A DNA stretch of 64,000 nt from Mycobacterium sp. ELW1. GTDB taxonomy: Bacteria; Actinomycetota; Actinomycetes; Mycobacteriales; Mycobacteriaceae. Below, one piece after another: positions 1 through 9,018 of this stretch (the first letter of the stretch is position 1; the number at the start of each line of letters is the position of its first letter). The notes under the pieces are model-generated. The model searched no databases. It saw only the letters and a program-made list of their open reading frames with translations, and was not told the origin of the DNA. The stretch covers positions 6,181,980 through 6,245,979 of the forward strand of contig NZ_CP032155.1 of the NCBI RefSeq assembly GCF_008329905.1, in the 5' to 3' direction. Made by a program: the position numbers and the translations under genes.

Positions 1-641
1 TGCTGGGTCTCCAGCACATCCAGCAACTGCCAGTCCATGTTCCCCTCACCGCCGAGGTCGCCCATTCCGACCGCCGCGTCGATCTCCCACATGTGCACCA
101 CCGTCAGCTGCGCATGCAATAGCCGGGCGATGTCGAAAGCTTCCGCGAGCGCCCGGCTGGATGACTCCGAGTCGTCGATACCGACCACGACCGGCAATGG
201 TTTTCCGGTCCGCTTGGCGACGGGGGCTCGCCAGACCACGACCGGACACTGCGCCCGATGAACGGTCCGCACGGCGTGGCCACCCAGCGCCCGGTGGTCC
301 GCCGCGCCGGTGCCCACCACCAGCAGCCTGGCCTCTTGCGAGGCGTCTGCCAGGGCCGTCGCGACCGCGGACTTGACCGTCGCCGTGCTGATCACGAGAT
401 CGGGGTGCGCCGACCGGACGTCCGCTTCTGCCGCCCTGAGCACCTCGTCGCCGGTGGACTCGGGTCCGGTGGGTGCTTCAGCGCCGGCGAAATGCCATTC
501 GAACCGCGGAACCGCGTGCAGCAACGTCAGCGGGAGGGCATGAGCGGTGGCGAACTCCGCGGCCCACCGGGCCGCACCGAGTGAGGCGTCCGACCCATCG
601 ATGCCGACAACGACGGACTGTTCTTGGGCAGCGGAGGTCAC
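1..641 (-). CDS. Universal stress protein (UspA family), C-terminus cut by window edge
   Basis: Reading leftwards from a GTG at 641 the frame stays open to base 1, so the end of the gene lies outside the window. The product opens with the beta strand VVVGIDGSDAS, typical of a USP domain, and has the nucleotide-binding-like stretch VVGTGAADHRALGGHAVR followed by CPVVVW at about residues 110-140. A second VVVGIDDSESS begins at about residue 150, so this is the tandem two-domain form common in mycobacteria. Such proteins are cytoplasmic stress and persistence factors, some of which bind ATP; the exact role of this one cannot be read. The GTG start is chosen because it sits just before the first strand. 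The family is clear; the full length is unknown. Confidence 0.88.
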   Translation of the reverse strand, partial: MTSAAQEQSVVVGIDGSDASLGAARWAAEFATAHALPLTLLHAVPRFEWHFAGAEAPTGPESTGDEVLRAAEADVRSAHPDLVISTATVKSAVATALADASQEARLLVVGTGAADHRALGGHAVRTVHRAQCPVVVWRAPVAKRTGKPLPVVVGIDDSESSSRALAEAFDIARLLHAQLTVVHMWEIDAAVGMGDLGGEGNMDWQLLDVLETQ

Positions 642-693
642 GCTCCGAGACTAGGGGACCCGCTCGGACGGAAAGGACGTTCCCAGGCGGGAG

Positions 694-1005
694 CTACCCG
701 ACCCAGCAGGGAGCGTCGCCGGGGGTGTAGTACGGCAGCCCGTTGGGAGAGATACAGGGCTGTTCGCCGGGGAATGCGGGAACCAGCGAGAACGCATAGG
801 TCTCCGGCAAGCCGTACCGAACCCAATCCCCCGCCACAGCCGCGTCCACGGCGTCGCCCGCGATACCCGGCGTGCACCCGCCGACGGTCACGTGCCGGCC
901 GCCGATGTCGCCGCACACGTCGGCCTGGGCCATCGGGGAGATCGCCGCGGGGATGGCCGACAATGCGGCCGCGCTGAGCAGGACACCAGCAATTTTCTTT
1001 ACCAT
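694..1005 (-). CDS. Small secreted protein, function unknown
   Basis: A 103-residue protein with a Sec signal peptide: MVKKIAGVLLSAAALSAIPA, with a likely cleavage after AQA at about residue 28. The mature part of about 75 residues has four cysteines (CGDIGG, CTPG, QPCIS, PCWVG), which would suit two disulfides outside the cell. It is rich in Gly, Pro and aromatic residues near the end. Small cysteine-containing exported proteins of this kind are common in mycobacteria and mostly have no assigned function. It is transcribed in the same direction as the Usp gene, 52 bp upstream of it. I do not recognise a family. Confidence 0.75.
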   Translation of the reverse strand: MVKKIAGVLLSAAALSAIPAAISPMAQADVCGDIGGRHVTVGGCTPGIAGDAVDAAVAGDWVRYGLPETYAFSLVPAFPGEQPCISPNGLPYYTPGDAPCWVG

Positions 1006-1151
1006 GCCGTCAGTATCGCTGCCGGATATGCATTTCGTTACCGCGCTCGACGAGATTGGTGTTGCTGTGGTCCTGGCAGCTGCACGACGGCGCGTAAATT
1101 TGGTGTGCGGCGTACAGATTTACCCTCGAGCGCTGAGCGTGAGGAGAGCGT

Positions 1152-2105
1152 GTGGCCAGATCGAACGGTTTCGAATTGGTCGACGTTCACGCCCACTTCC
1201 TCACCGACGAGTACGTCAGCGCCGCGGTCGCTGCGGGGATCGAGCATCCTGACGGTATGCCCATGTGGCCGTCGTGGAGTATCGAAGCACAGTTGAAACT
1301 GATGCAGGACAATCGGATTCGCCACGCGGTCCTGTCTTTGTCCTCGCCAGGGGTGTCCTTCGCCGACTCATCGCAGGCGGCCGTACTGGCCCGGCACGTC
1401 AATGACTTCGCCGTCACTGCGGTAGCTGCCCACCCGGAGCGCTTCTCCTACTTCGCTTCCCTTCCGCTACCCGACGTCGACGCGGCGGTCGTCGAAGCAC
1501 AGCGCGCGATCGACCGTCACGCAGCGGCCGGCGTGGTTGTCCTGAGCAACCACCGCGGACAGTACCTCGGTGATGCAGCTCTCGATCCGCTGTGGGACTG
1601 TCTGAACACGCGGCAGTCCATTGTGTTCGTCCATCCGACATCACCACCGCATGCCGAGGCCGTGGCGCTCGGTCGCCCCCGGCCGGTCATCGAGTTCATG
1701 TTCGAAACCACCCGCACCATAACCGATTTGATCTTCGCGAACGTTGTCGGCCGTTACCCCGGCATCAAGTTCTTGATCCCGCATTGCGGCGCCGCCCTAC
1801 CTCTGCTGGCAGCACGCGTCGAGCAGTTCCGCAGCCTGTGGCCGATGCCCGACGGCAGTCCGCCCGGACCCCTGACCACCGAAACCCAGTTGCGCCGCTT
1901 CTGGTTCGACCTCGCCGGCTATCCGATGCCCACCCAGGCGACGATCTTGGCGGATGTGGTCGGCACCGAACGCATCCTCTACGGCAGCGACTTCTGCTGG
2001 ACGCCCGAGTTCGGCGTTGGCAAGCAGGTCGCCGCACTGGACGCAGACCGGAGCATTGACTGGCGCCGGGTCACGTCCGAGAACGCGCAGCGAGTTCTCG
2101 GCTAG
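1152..2105 (+). CDS. Amidohydrolase family 2 (ACMSD-like) metal-dependent hydrolase
   Basis: 317 residues with the TIM-barrel amidohydrolase-2 pattern. The N-terminal metal motif DVHAHF is at residues 10-15, a conserved His occurs in KFLIPHCGAALP at about residue 215, and a C-terminal catalytic Asp in ILYGSDFCWTPE at about residue 275. The family includes aminocarboxymuconate-semialdehyde decarboxylases and related hydrolases or decarboxylases of aromatic acids; the substrate here is not readable. The GTG start at 1152 is supported by the purine-rich GAGGAGAG just upstream. The gene stands alone, facing away from the secreted-protein gene, and is followed by a methyltransferase with its own promoter-like motif. 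Confidence 0.85.
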   Translation: MARSNGFELVDVHAHFLTDEYVSAAVAAGIEHPDGMPMWPSWSIEAQLKLMQDNRIRHAVLSLSSPGVSFADSSQAAVLARHVNDFAVTAVAAHPERFSYFASLPLPDVDAAVVEAQRAIDRHAAAGVVVLSNHRGQYLGDAALDPLWDCLNTRQSIVFVHPTSPPHAEAVALGRPRPVIEFMFETTRTITDLIFANVVGRYPGIKFLIPHCGAALPLLAARVEQFRSLWPMPDGSPPGPLTTETQLRRFWFDLAGYPMPTQATILADVVGTERILYGSDFCWTPEFGVGKQVAALDADRSIDWRRVTSENAQRVLG

Positions 2106-2231
2106 CTTTTCCACTGCCGGGCAAGGTGATTCACGAAGTCGCCCCTATCGCGCTCCCCCACTCAGTGACCATGTGGAGTGTGATTGCCCGTGCCGATGAC
2201 AAATCAGCCGGGACTGCGGGTGCCGCACAGG

Positions 2232-2237
2232 TAGCCT
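2232..2237 (+). promoter_or_regulatory. -10 element of the methyltransferase gene, leaderless layout
   Basis: TAGCCT fits the mycobacterial -10 consensus TANNNT. It ends six bases before the ATG at 2244, so transcription would begin at or next to the start codon, and no Shine-Dalgarno sequence is present. Placement is inferred from the motif only. Confidence 0.5.
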
Positions 2238-2243
2238 GCACGG

Positions 2244-3335
2244 ATGGCATCGACGCCCCTGCCCGTGGTGCTGGCCACGCTCGCGTTACGACGCACGCTC
2301 AAGCGACTCGCCGACAAAATGGTGCCACCGCAGTTCGCGATGCTCGACGTCGGCGAGGGCGTCGCCGGCGTCCAGATCGCCGCGAGTATCGCCGAACTCG
2401 GGATCGCCGATGTACTGGCTGATGGTCCGCTGACCGCGCCGCAGATCGCCGCGCGGATCGGCTCCGACGTAGAGACCACCCATCGCCTGCTGCGAGGCGC
2501 GACCGCATGCGGTCTGTGCACCCTCGACCGGCGGACCGGGGCGGCGAAGATGACTGCGATGGGCGACGTGCTCCGCAGCGACCACCCGTCGTCGCTGCGA
2601 GCCTGGATGCGCTACAAGGGAATGCGCTCGACCGTCGAGGCGTGGGGTGGGCTCGCCGAGAGTGTGCGCAGCGGCCGCAGCGCGTTCGAGATCGTGCACG
2701 GCATGTCGGTATGGGACTGGTACGCCGCTCATCCCGATGAGCAACAGCTCTTCGCCGCGACGATGCGGCAGGCCACGAGCATCATCGCCCGCGGGATCGC
2801 GCGGGTGTATCCGTGGCCCGACGGTGCGGTGGTGTGTGATGTTGCCGGCGGGATCGGCACACTGTTGTCGGTGGTCGTCACCGAATCGCAGGCGAATCTG
2901 CGCGGGGTGCTGGTCGACAGCGCCGGGATGATCGCCGAAGCGGAGCGCTTTCTCACCGAACGCGGAGTCGCCGACCGCATCGACCGTGTCGAGGGAGATA
3001 TCTTCCGGTCCATTGACGCCACCGCCGACGTCTACCTTCTCAAAGACGTGCTCCACGACTGGGATGACGAACGCTGCGCGACGATCCTCGCCGCGGTGGC
3101 AGCCAGCATGCCCGCGGGCACGAAGTTGCTGGTGGTCGAGTATCTGCAGCCGCGCAATCGCCCGAATCCGTTCTCACCGCTGCTGGACCTGCACACGCTG
3201 ACGCAACGCGACGGCGGCCGCTTGCGCTCACGGGCCGAACTCGACGACCTGCTGGTTGGCGCCGGTCTGCAGCCCACCGGTCGGTCGTTCTCCGTTGTGC
3301 CGCACGACATCATCGAGGCCGCCAAGATCGCGTGA
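2244..3335 (+). CDS. SAM-dependent O-methyltransferase, two-domain (PF00891 type)
   Basis: 363 residues. The N-terminal 110 residues form a winged-helix dimerisation domain (ASIAELGIADVLADGPLT, with helices ending near LCTLDR). The catalytic domain carries SAM motif I as DVAGGIGTLLSVV at about residues 205-217, the acidic post-I strand GVLVDSAGM, and the DVYLLKDVLHDWDDE segment that in this family precedes the catalytic base His. The layout resembles hydroxyneurosporene and plant-type O-methyltransferases acting on small phenolic or polyketide substrates. The substrate is unknown and no biosynthetic cluster surrounds it. The ATG is chosen because of the promoter-like hexamer directly upstream. 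Confidence 0.85.
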   Translation: MASTPLPVVLATLALRRTLKRLADKMVPPQFAMLDVGEGVAGVQIAASIAELGIADVLADGPLTAPQIAARIGSDVETTHRLLRGATACGLCTLDRRTGAAKMTAMGDVLRSDHPSSLRAWMRYKGMRSTVEAWGGLAESVRSGRSAFEIVHGMSVWDWYAAHPDEQQLFAATMRQATSIIARGIARVYPWPDGAVVCDVAGGIGTLLSVVVTESQANLRGVLVDSAGMIAEAERFLTERGVADRIDRVEGDIFRSIDATADVYLLKDVLHDWDDERCATILAAVAASMPAGTKLLVVEYLQPRNRPNPFSPLLDLHTLTQRDGGRLRSRAELDDLLVGAGLQPTGRSFSVVPHDIIEAAKIA

Positions 3336-3371
3336 CCTACCGCCCGTGCGTGTATGGCGGCGGTCGATGAG

Positions 3372-4484
3372 TCAGCCGCGCGGGGTGGTGGTGATGTGTA
3401 CGTGGTCGAAGTGTCCGTACCCCGTGGCTTGAGGCCCGGCCGGCGTGGAGTAAACCCCCCGCCAGATCACGTCCTGCAGTCCGAATCGCGCGGCGTTAGC
3501 CAGCGCGAACGCGCGGATCTGGTCGCCCAGGGCGATGCCTTCGGGACTCCCAGGATTGGGGATCATGATGTCGATCGCCAGACCGCGCGGATGCCACGGC
3601 TTCGAATCCGGCCGTACCCCGTCGATGGTGGAGATCTGAGGGAATTCTGCGCTGATCGTTCGGGCGGCCAAGATCGTATTTGGTTGTAAGCCAACCTCAT
3701 TGGCGACGCCGACGGGCAACGCCGCGGGGTCGTCCGGGATTGCGGCCGCGGGTGGTGGAGCCAGGTCGCCGGCAGGCAGCTCGGGCATTGCGACGATCGC
3801 CGGGTCCTGCGGGGGCGCTATGCCCACCGGCGATGGCGGCGGCGCGGCGTTCTCGACCACCGCTTGCTGCTGGGGAGTCAAGGCCGCGTACTGGGCTTCC
3901 GCGGCGGCGATCTGGCGCAGCAGTTCCTGCCACGTGGCTTGCAGGTCCGCGCGGATCGCGGCAGCACGCTCGGCCGCCGAGCGTGCGTCCGCGACTGATT
4001 GCTCTGAGGCGCGGGCGACAGCTGCGGCACGCTCGCGCGCGTCTCGATATCCCCTCATCTGATCGGCCGTCGTGGCGGCCACCAGATGCTGCAGCGACAA
4101 CTCGTCGATGAGACGTTGCGGCGACGACGTACTGAGAACCGCCGCCATCTGGCTTTCGCCGCCGCCCATGTAGGTCATCGCCGCGAGGCGGTCGACCGCG
4201 GCTTGATAGGGCGCCAGTTGATTGTTCGCGGCCTCCAACGCGGCCAGGTCGGCGCGTTGGCGGTCCTCCGCCGCGGCCTGCTGGGCCTGCGCGGCGTCAG
4301 CGTCGCGCTGAGCGGCGGTGACGGCTTCGCGGCTGCGCACCGCCTGTTGAGACAACTTGTTCAGCGTGCTCAACGCGTCGTCGGCTGGCTCCGCATGCAC
4401 AACAGCCAGCGACGCGGCCATCACAAGCAACACAGACCCGGCACCGCACACCGTCCGGCGAAGGCAGTGGCGAATCCCGGTCAT
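3372..4484 (-). CDS. Secreted coiled-coil protein with LAS-type metallopeptidase-like C-terminal domain
   Basis: 370 residues. The chosen start (MTGIRHCLRR) gives a normal signal peptide with cleavage after VHA; a start 57 bp upstream would add a non-signal extension. Residues about 35-190 are Ala/Gln/Arg-rich helix with heptad character (coiled coil). A proline-rich linker follows, then a C-terminal domain of about 110 residues. That domain contains WHPRGLAIDI (a His and an Asp seven residues apart) and GHFDHVHITT (His-x-His). This His/Asp/HxH pattern is the zinc signature of LAS peptidoglycan peptidases, so a role in cell-wall cleavage or remodelling outside the membrane is likely. The coiled coil may regulate the domain, as in other mycobacterial wall hydrolases. 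The peptidase assignment is inferred from the motif. Confidence 0.72.
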   Translation of the reverse strand: MTGIRHCLRRTVCGAGSVLLVMAASLAVVHAEPADDALSTLNKLSQQAVRSREAVTAAQRDADAAQAQQAAAEDRQRADLAALEAANNQLAPYQAAVDRLAAMTYMGGGESQMAAVLSTSSPQRLIDELSLQHLVAATTADQMRGYRDARERAAAVARASEQSVADARSAAERAAAIRADLQATWQELLRQIAAAEAQYAALTPQQQAVVENAAPPPSPVGIAPPQDPAIVAMPELPAGDLAPPPAAAIPDDPAALPVGVANEVGLQPNTILAARTISAEFPQISTIDGVRPDSKPWHPRGLAIDIMIPNPGSPEGIALGDQIRAFALANAARFGLQDVIWRGVYSTPAGPQATGYGHFDHVHITTTPRG

Positions 4485-4613
4485 GCGGATTGTCACGATC
4501 CTTCGGTCATGGAGCGGTCCCGGCTGTCGATGTCCCGGCAAAGGCTACGAACTGTGCTGAACGTTGTCTAGCCGAGCAGCGATGAGGCTCGGCGCCATTG
4601 CGACGTTGGCGGA

Positions 4614-5054
4614 CTAAGCGTGGTCCGAGGTGGAATTTCCGTAGTCCCACGACACGGTACGAACGGGTGTCACGCGGATGTAGGCGGCGCCGGGTCTCGG
4701 TGCGGTGGGCCATTCGGACTCTGGCACGCCCCTCCCCCGGGCGCCTTCCCTCGCGAGCTCCACCGCTTCCCCTGGTTCGCGAACGATGCGGGCGTGGCCT
4801 TGGAGCATCACGCCGCGAATGTCTGCCATCGTGGAGCCGTCTTCGAGCAAGATGCTCACGTTCGGGTTACTTTCGATGTTGGCCACTTTGCGTGTGCCAT
4901 CTCGCACGCCCAAGATGATGTCGCGGCCCAGGCGGAAGTACCCGAGAGGTACGGAGTGCGGGAAGCCATCCTTCTCAATGGTGGTCAGTATCGCCCAGCC
5001 CGGGCGGCTATCCAGATACGCCTCAACTTCTTCGTCACTGAGTTTGCGTGGCAT
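4614..5054 (-). CDS. Pyridoxamine 5'-phosphate oxidase-like flavin/F420 split-barrel protein
   Basis: 146 residues with the split beta-barrel pattern: WAILTTIEKDGFPHSVPLGYF near the N-terminus, ILGVRDGTRKVANIESNPNVSIL in the middle and GHARIVREPGEAVELAR after it. Mycobacteria hold many such proteins that use FMN or deazaflavin F420 to reduce quinones, biliverdin or drugs; cofactor and substrate are not decidable here. The ATG at 5054 is preferred over a GTG two codons earlier because TAGCCT lies exactly six bases upstream (5061-5066), the leaderless layout. It stands 60 bp downstream of the sulfatase gene on the same strand. Confidence 0.82.
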   Translation of the reverse strand: MPRKLSDEEVEAYLDSRPGWAILTTIEKDGFPHSVPLGYFRLGRDIILGVRDGTRKVANIESNPNVSILLEDGSTMADIRGVMLQGHARIVREPGEAVELAREGARGRGVPESEWPTAPRPGAAYIRVTPVRTVSWDYGNSTSDHA

Positions 5055-5114
5055 CAGCACAGGCTAAGCGCCGGCAGATTCCTCGACTCGACTGCCCACG
5101 ACACACACGCGCGG

Positions 5115-6779
<1,665 letters not shown>

Positions 6780-6885
6780 TCACCAGCGCGCCGTGCTGCC
6801 TGTGGGGTTAGCGCGCCGAGGTCTCTCGCGAACGGCGTCGCTTGGTTGGCGGCCCGGGAAATCTGCGAGGTCTAGCGTGGGCGGA

Positions 6886-7242
6886 ATGGGTTTGTTCAGT
6901 CATGAGGAGTCCCCGGATCCGGCCGACGGCGTCGGTGGTGGGCTTGTTGAGCGAGCTCGGCGGGCTGAGGTGGACGAGTACGGGGTGGATGAACCTGTGG
7001 TCGTGGGTCCGGGGTTGCCGCCTGAGGATGGTTCGTGCGGTCAGTTCGCTGTGCAGTTTCACGTGTCGACGTCAATGCTGCTCGGGCTGAAACGTATTGC
7101 GGATATGCGTGGGGTGAGCGTGCCGGAGGTATGCCGGCAGGTGGTCGGCGTGTTTGTTGCCCAGCAAGAGGGCGAGCTCGGCGCGTTGCTTGCCGCCGAG
7201 GCGGAGGCGGCTGATTACCGGCCGAGTTTGGGTGAGGCGTAG
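6886..7242 (+). CDS. Orphan small protein, function unknown
   Basis: 118 residues. Residues 1-50 are acidic and look disordered (MGLFSHEESPDPADG). Residues 55-100 are predicted mainly helical with FHVSTSMLLGLKRIADMRGVSVPEVCRQVV, a layout reminiscent of a short ribbon-helix-helix or antitoxin-like DNA-binding segment, but the match is too weak to name. Third codon positions contain more T and A than in neighbouring genes, which suggests recent acquisition. It lies between the sulfatase and the free-standing intein gene, on the opposite strand to both. Whether it is expressed is uncertain. Confidence 0.45.
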   Translation: MGLFSHEESPDPADGVGGGLVERARRAEVDEYGVDEPVVVGPGLPPEDGSCGQFAVQFHVSTSMLLGLKRIADMRGVSVPEVCRQVVGVFVAQQEGELGALLAAEAEAADYRPSLGEA

Positions 7243-7728
7243 TCGGGCCGAATCGCCCACTGGCACAACGGATTTCCCCGTGCCGGAATGTTGAAGTCCA
7301 GACCGCCAGATATCTCCGGATCGAGGCTGGCGTCGAGCGGATCTCGCGCTCGGGTGTCGCCGCCGGCGGGGACAGTGGACAGACGCGCCGTGACGAAGTA
7401 CGACCGTCTTAGTCGGTTCAGATGGCGTGGCGACGGTCTAGCCGAGGCGAACCGACTTGTGGGCATCATCCGGGCCCGACCGTGGTGGACAACGACATCG
7501 TGCGCACAGGTCAAGGCGTAGGCCTTTGTTCGTGGTCTGACGTATCAACGGCCTGCGTCTACGCAAAACTGCCACAGCGGGGTCGGCCCCCGGCGCATCG
7601 GGACCACTGCTAGCTGCATCGTTCGGGCGTCGCTACACCCGCCGCAGTGCGCGGGAGTCGCGCACCTCCCGATCGGGTGCGTCCTTGCGTAACCCCTGCA
7701 CGACGCCTGCGAAAAGGATCCGGCTAGT
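7243..7728. other. Unassigned stretch without a convincing gene
   Basis: About 490 bp between the orphan small gene and the free-standing intein gene. Short open frames occur on both strands but none has mycobacterial codon bias, a ribosome binding site or a recognisable protein. No tRNA, transposase or inverted-repeat end is visible. It may be debris from past insertion or deletion at this locus. Confidence 0.6.
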
Positions 7729-9012
7729 TCAGCCCGAGTGCGCGACAACTCCCTGAGCTATGACGTTGTCGCCGCCGTCGACCACCACGTCGTACACATC
7801 CTGTCGTCCGATACTGGTGATCTCCACGATTTCGTCCCAGAACACGTCGTTGGTGGCGAGGTCGTGGAGGTAGCGGTCTTCGAGGACGATGGCGATGTTG
7901 TGCAGGCGGCCGCGGCTCGGCGCGTGGTTCCATACGGCCGATCCGCAGTACTTAGTGTTTACCTTGGTGGCGAATTCGCGGTGAGTCATCGACTTCGCGG
8001 TCAAAGCGGTTCGGACATTGGCCCACACTGCTGAGGGAACGGTGTCCAGGTTTGTGTTGCGTTGCACCACTTCTAGTTTAGTGATTAGAGCTTCAGCTGC
8101 GGCGTCCTTCGCCCCATGAACGCCGATGTAGCGCAGAAATCGCAACTGGTTCTCGGCGCCATAGATACAGAGGTGCCAACCGTCTCGATAACCGGTCTTT
8201 CGCACCCGTTTGATCCGAGAGAAGACCTCAAAGCGCAGCAGCAGTTGCGCGACGTCATAGATCAGCCGTCGGCTGCTCGATGCGTAATACAGTTTGCCGC
8301 CGCCGGCCCGTGCATCCCAGCTCACATGCCCGTCCGTCGCCCAAAGGTGCCTTAAGAACAAACCCACCTTTACGTACGGAAGTGCGAAAACATCTGGCGG
8401 AACAAACTTCTCATAGCTTCTTAGGCCAAACAGCCCAAGCCCGTCCAGCCATGCCGCGATCGGGTTGCGCTTACCCTGGGTCAGCCTGAATGGCGCCGGG
8501 AGACGCAGAGTGGTCACTCGCGCGGCAGGGTAGTCATCACGAATTGCCGTGACGCCGAAGTGCCTCGCGGCTGCGCTAACCGCAGCGAGGCTCGCCTCGT
8601 CGATGCTGGCGTAACGAATGGGCTGGCGCTTCACACACGAACCGTCGCCGATCATGTGCGCGAGGAGGATCACTTCGGGGTCGGCCATGCGTTGCGGAAT
8701 TAGCGGCTCCGGGACGCGGCGCGGAACCGCGATTCGGTAACCAATTGTACTGTTGCTCAACGGATTTGGGCCATCGAGAGTCATCAACAGTTGACCGCCT
8801 GTAGCCTCCAGCTCACGACCAGATGCTAATCGTATACGCAATAACTCGGCGTGGCCGCTGGCAACCACACTGACGATGGGCCGCGCTGCTAAACGCTTGC
8901 GCTGGTCCATCGACCAGACAAGTGGACGTTCGCCATTCTGTGCTAGCTCACCGACGGTGGCCTCAGAGCCGTTATCTGCCTGTAGGATCCGCGCTGACGC
9001 CGGTGATGCCAT
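7729..9012 (-). CDS. Free-standing DnaB-intein-like protein with intact LAGLIDADG endonuclease motifs
   Basis: 427 residues, similar over its whole length to the intein that M. tuberculosis carries inside DnaB at the RESG site, as I recall that sequence (for example SARILQADNG, SGRELEATG, LPYVKVGLFLRHLWATDG, WDEIVEITSIG). Here it is a separate ORF starting 6 bp after the dnaB stop codon, in the same frame. Both endonuclease motifs are intact: LLAHMIGDG (Asp123) and LRHLWATDG (Asp227). The splicing residues are not: the N-terminal Cys is replaced (MASPASARIL), the block B TxxH His is Gln74 (TGGQ), and the C-terminal His-Asn-Ser is His-Ser-Gly-stop. It therefore looks like a homing endonuclease on a dead Hint scaffold. 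Codons are AT-richer than in dnaB. Translation is probably coupled to dnaB. Confidence 0.85.
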   Translation of the reverse strand: MASPASARILQADNGSEATVGELAQNGERPLVWSMDQRKRLAARPIVSVVASGHAELLRIRLASGRELEATGGQLLMTLDGPNPLSNSTIGYRIAVPRRVPEPLIPQRMADPEVILLAHMIGDGSCVKRQPIRYASIDEASLAAVSAAARHFGVTAIRDDYPAARVTTLRLPAPFRLTQGKRNPIAAWLDGLGLFGLRSYEKFVPPDVFALPYVKVGLFLRHLWATDGHVSWDARAGGGKLYYASSSRRLIYDVAQLLLRFEVFSRIKRVRKTGYRDGWHLCIYGAENQLRFLRYIGVHGAKDAAAEALITKLEVVQRNTNLDTVPSAVWANVRTALTAKSMTHREFATKVNTKYCGSAVWNHAPSRGRLHNIAIVLEDRYLHDLATNDVFWDEIVEITSIGRQDVYDVVVDGGDNVIAQGVVAHSG

Positions 9013-9018
9013 TGGAAT

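Noticed and set aside
7545..7748. A 67-codon open frame just beyond the intein-like gene
   Set aside because: No codon bias, no ribosome binding site, no similarity, and it overlaps the end of a better-supported gene.
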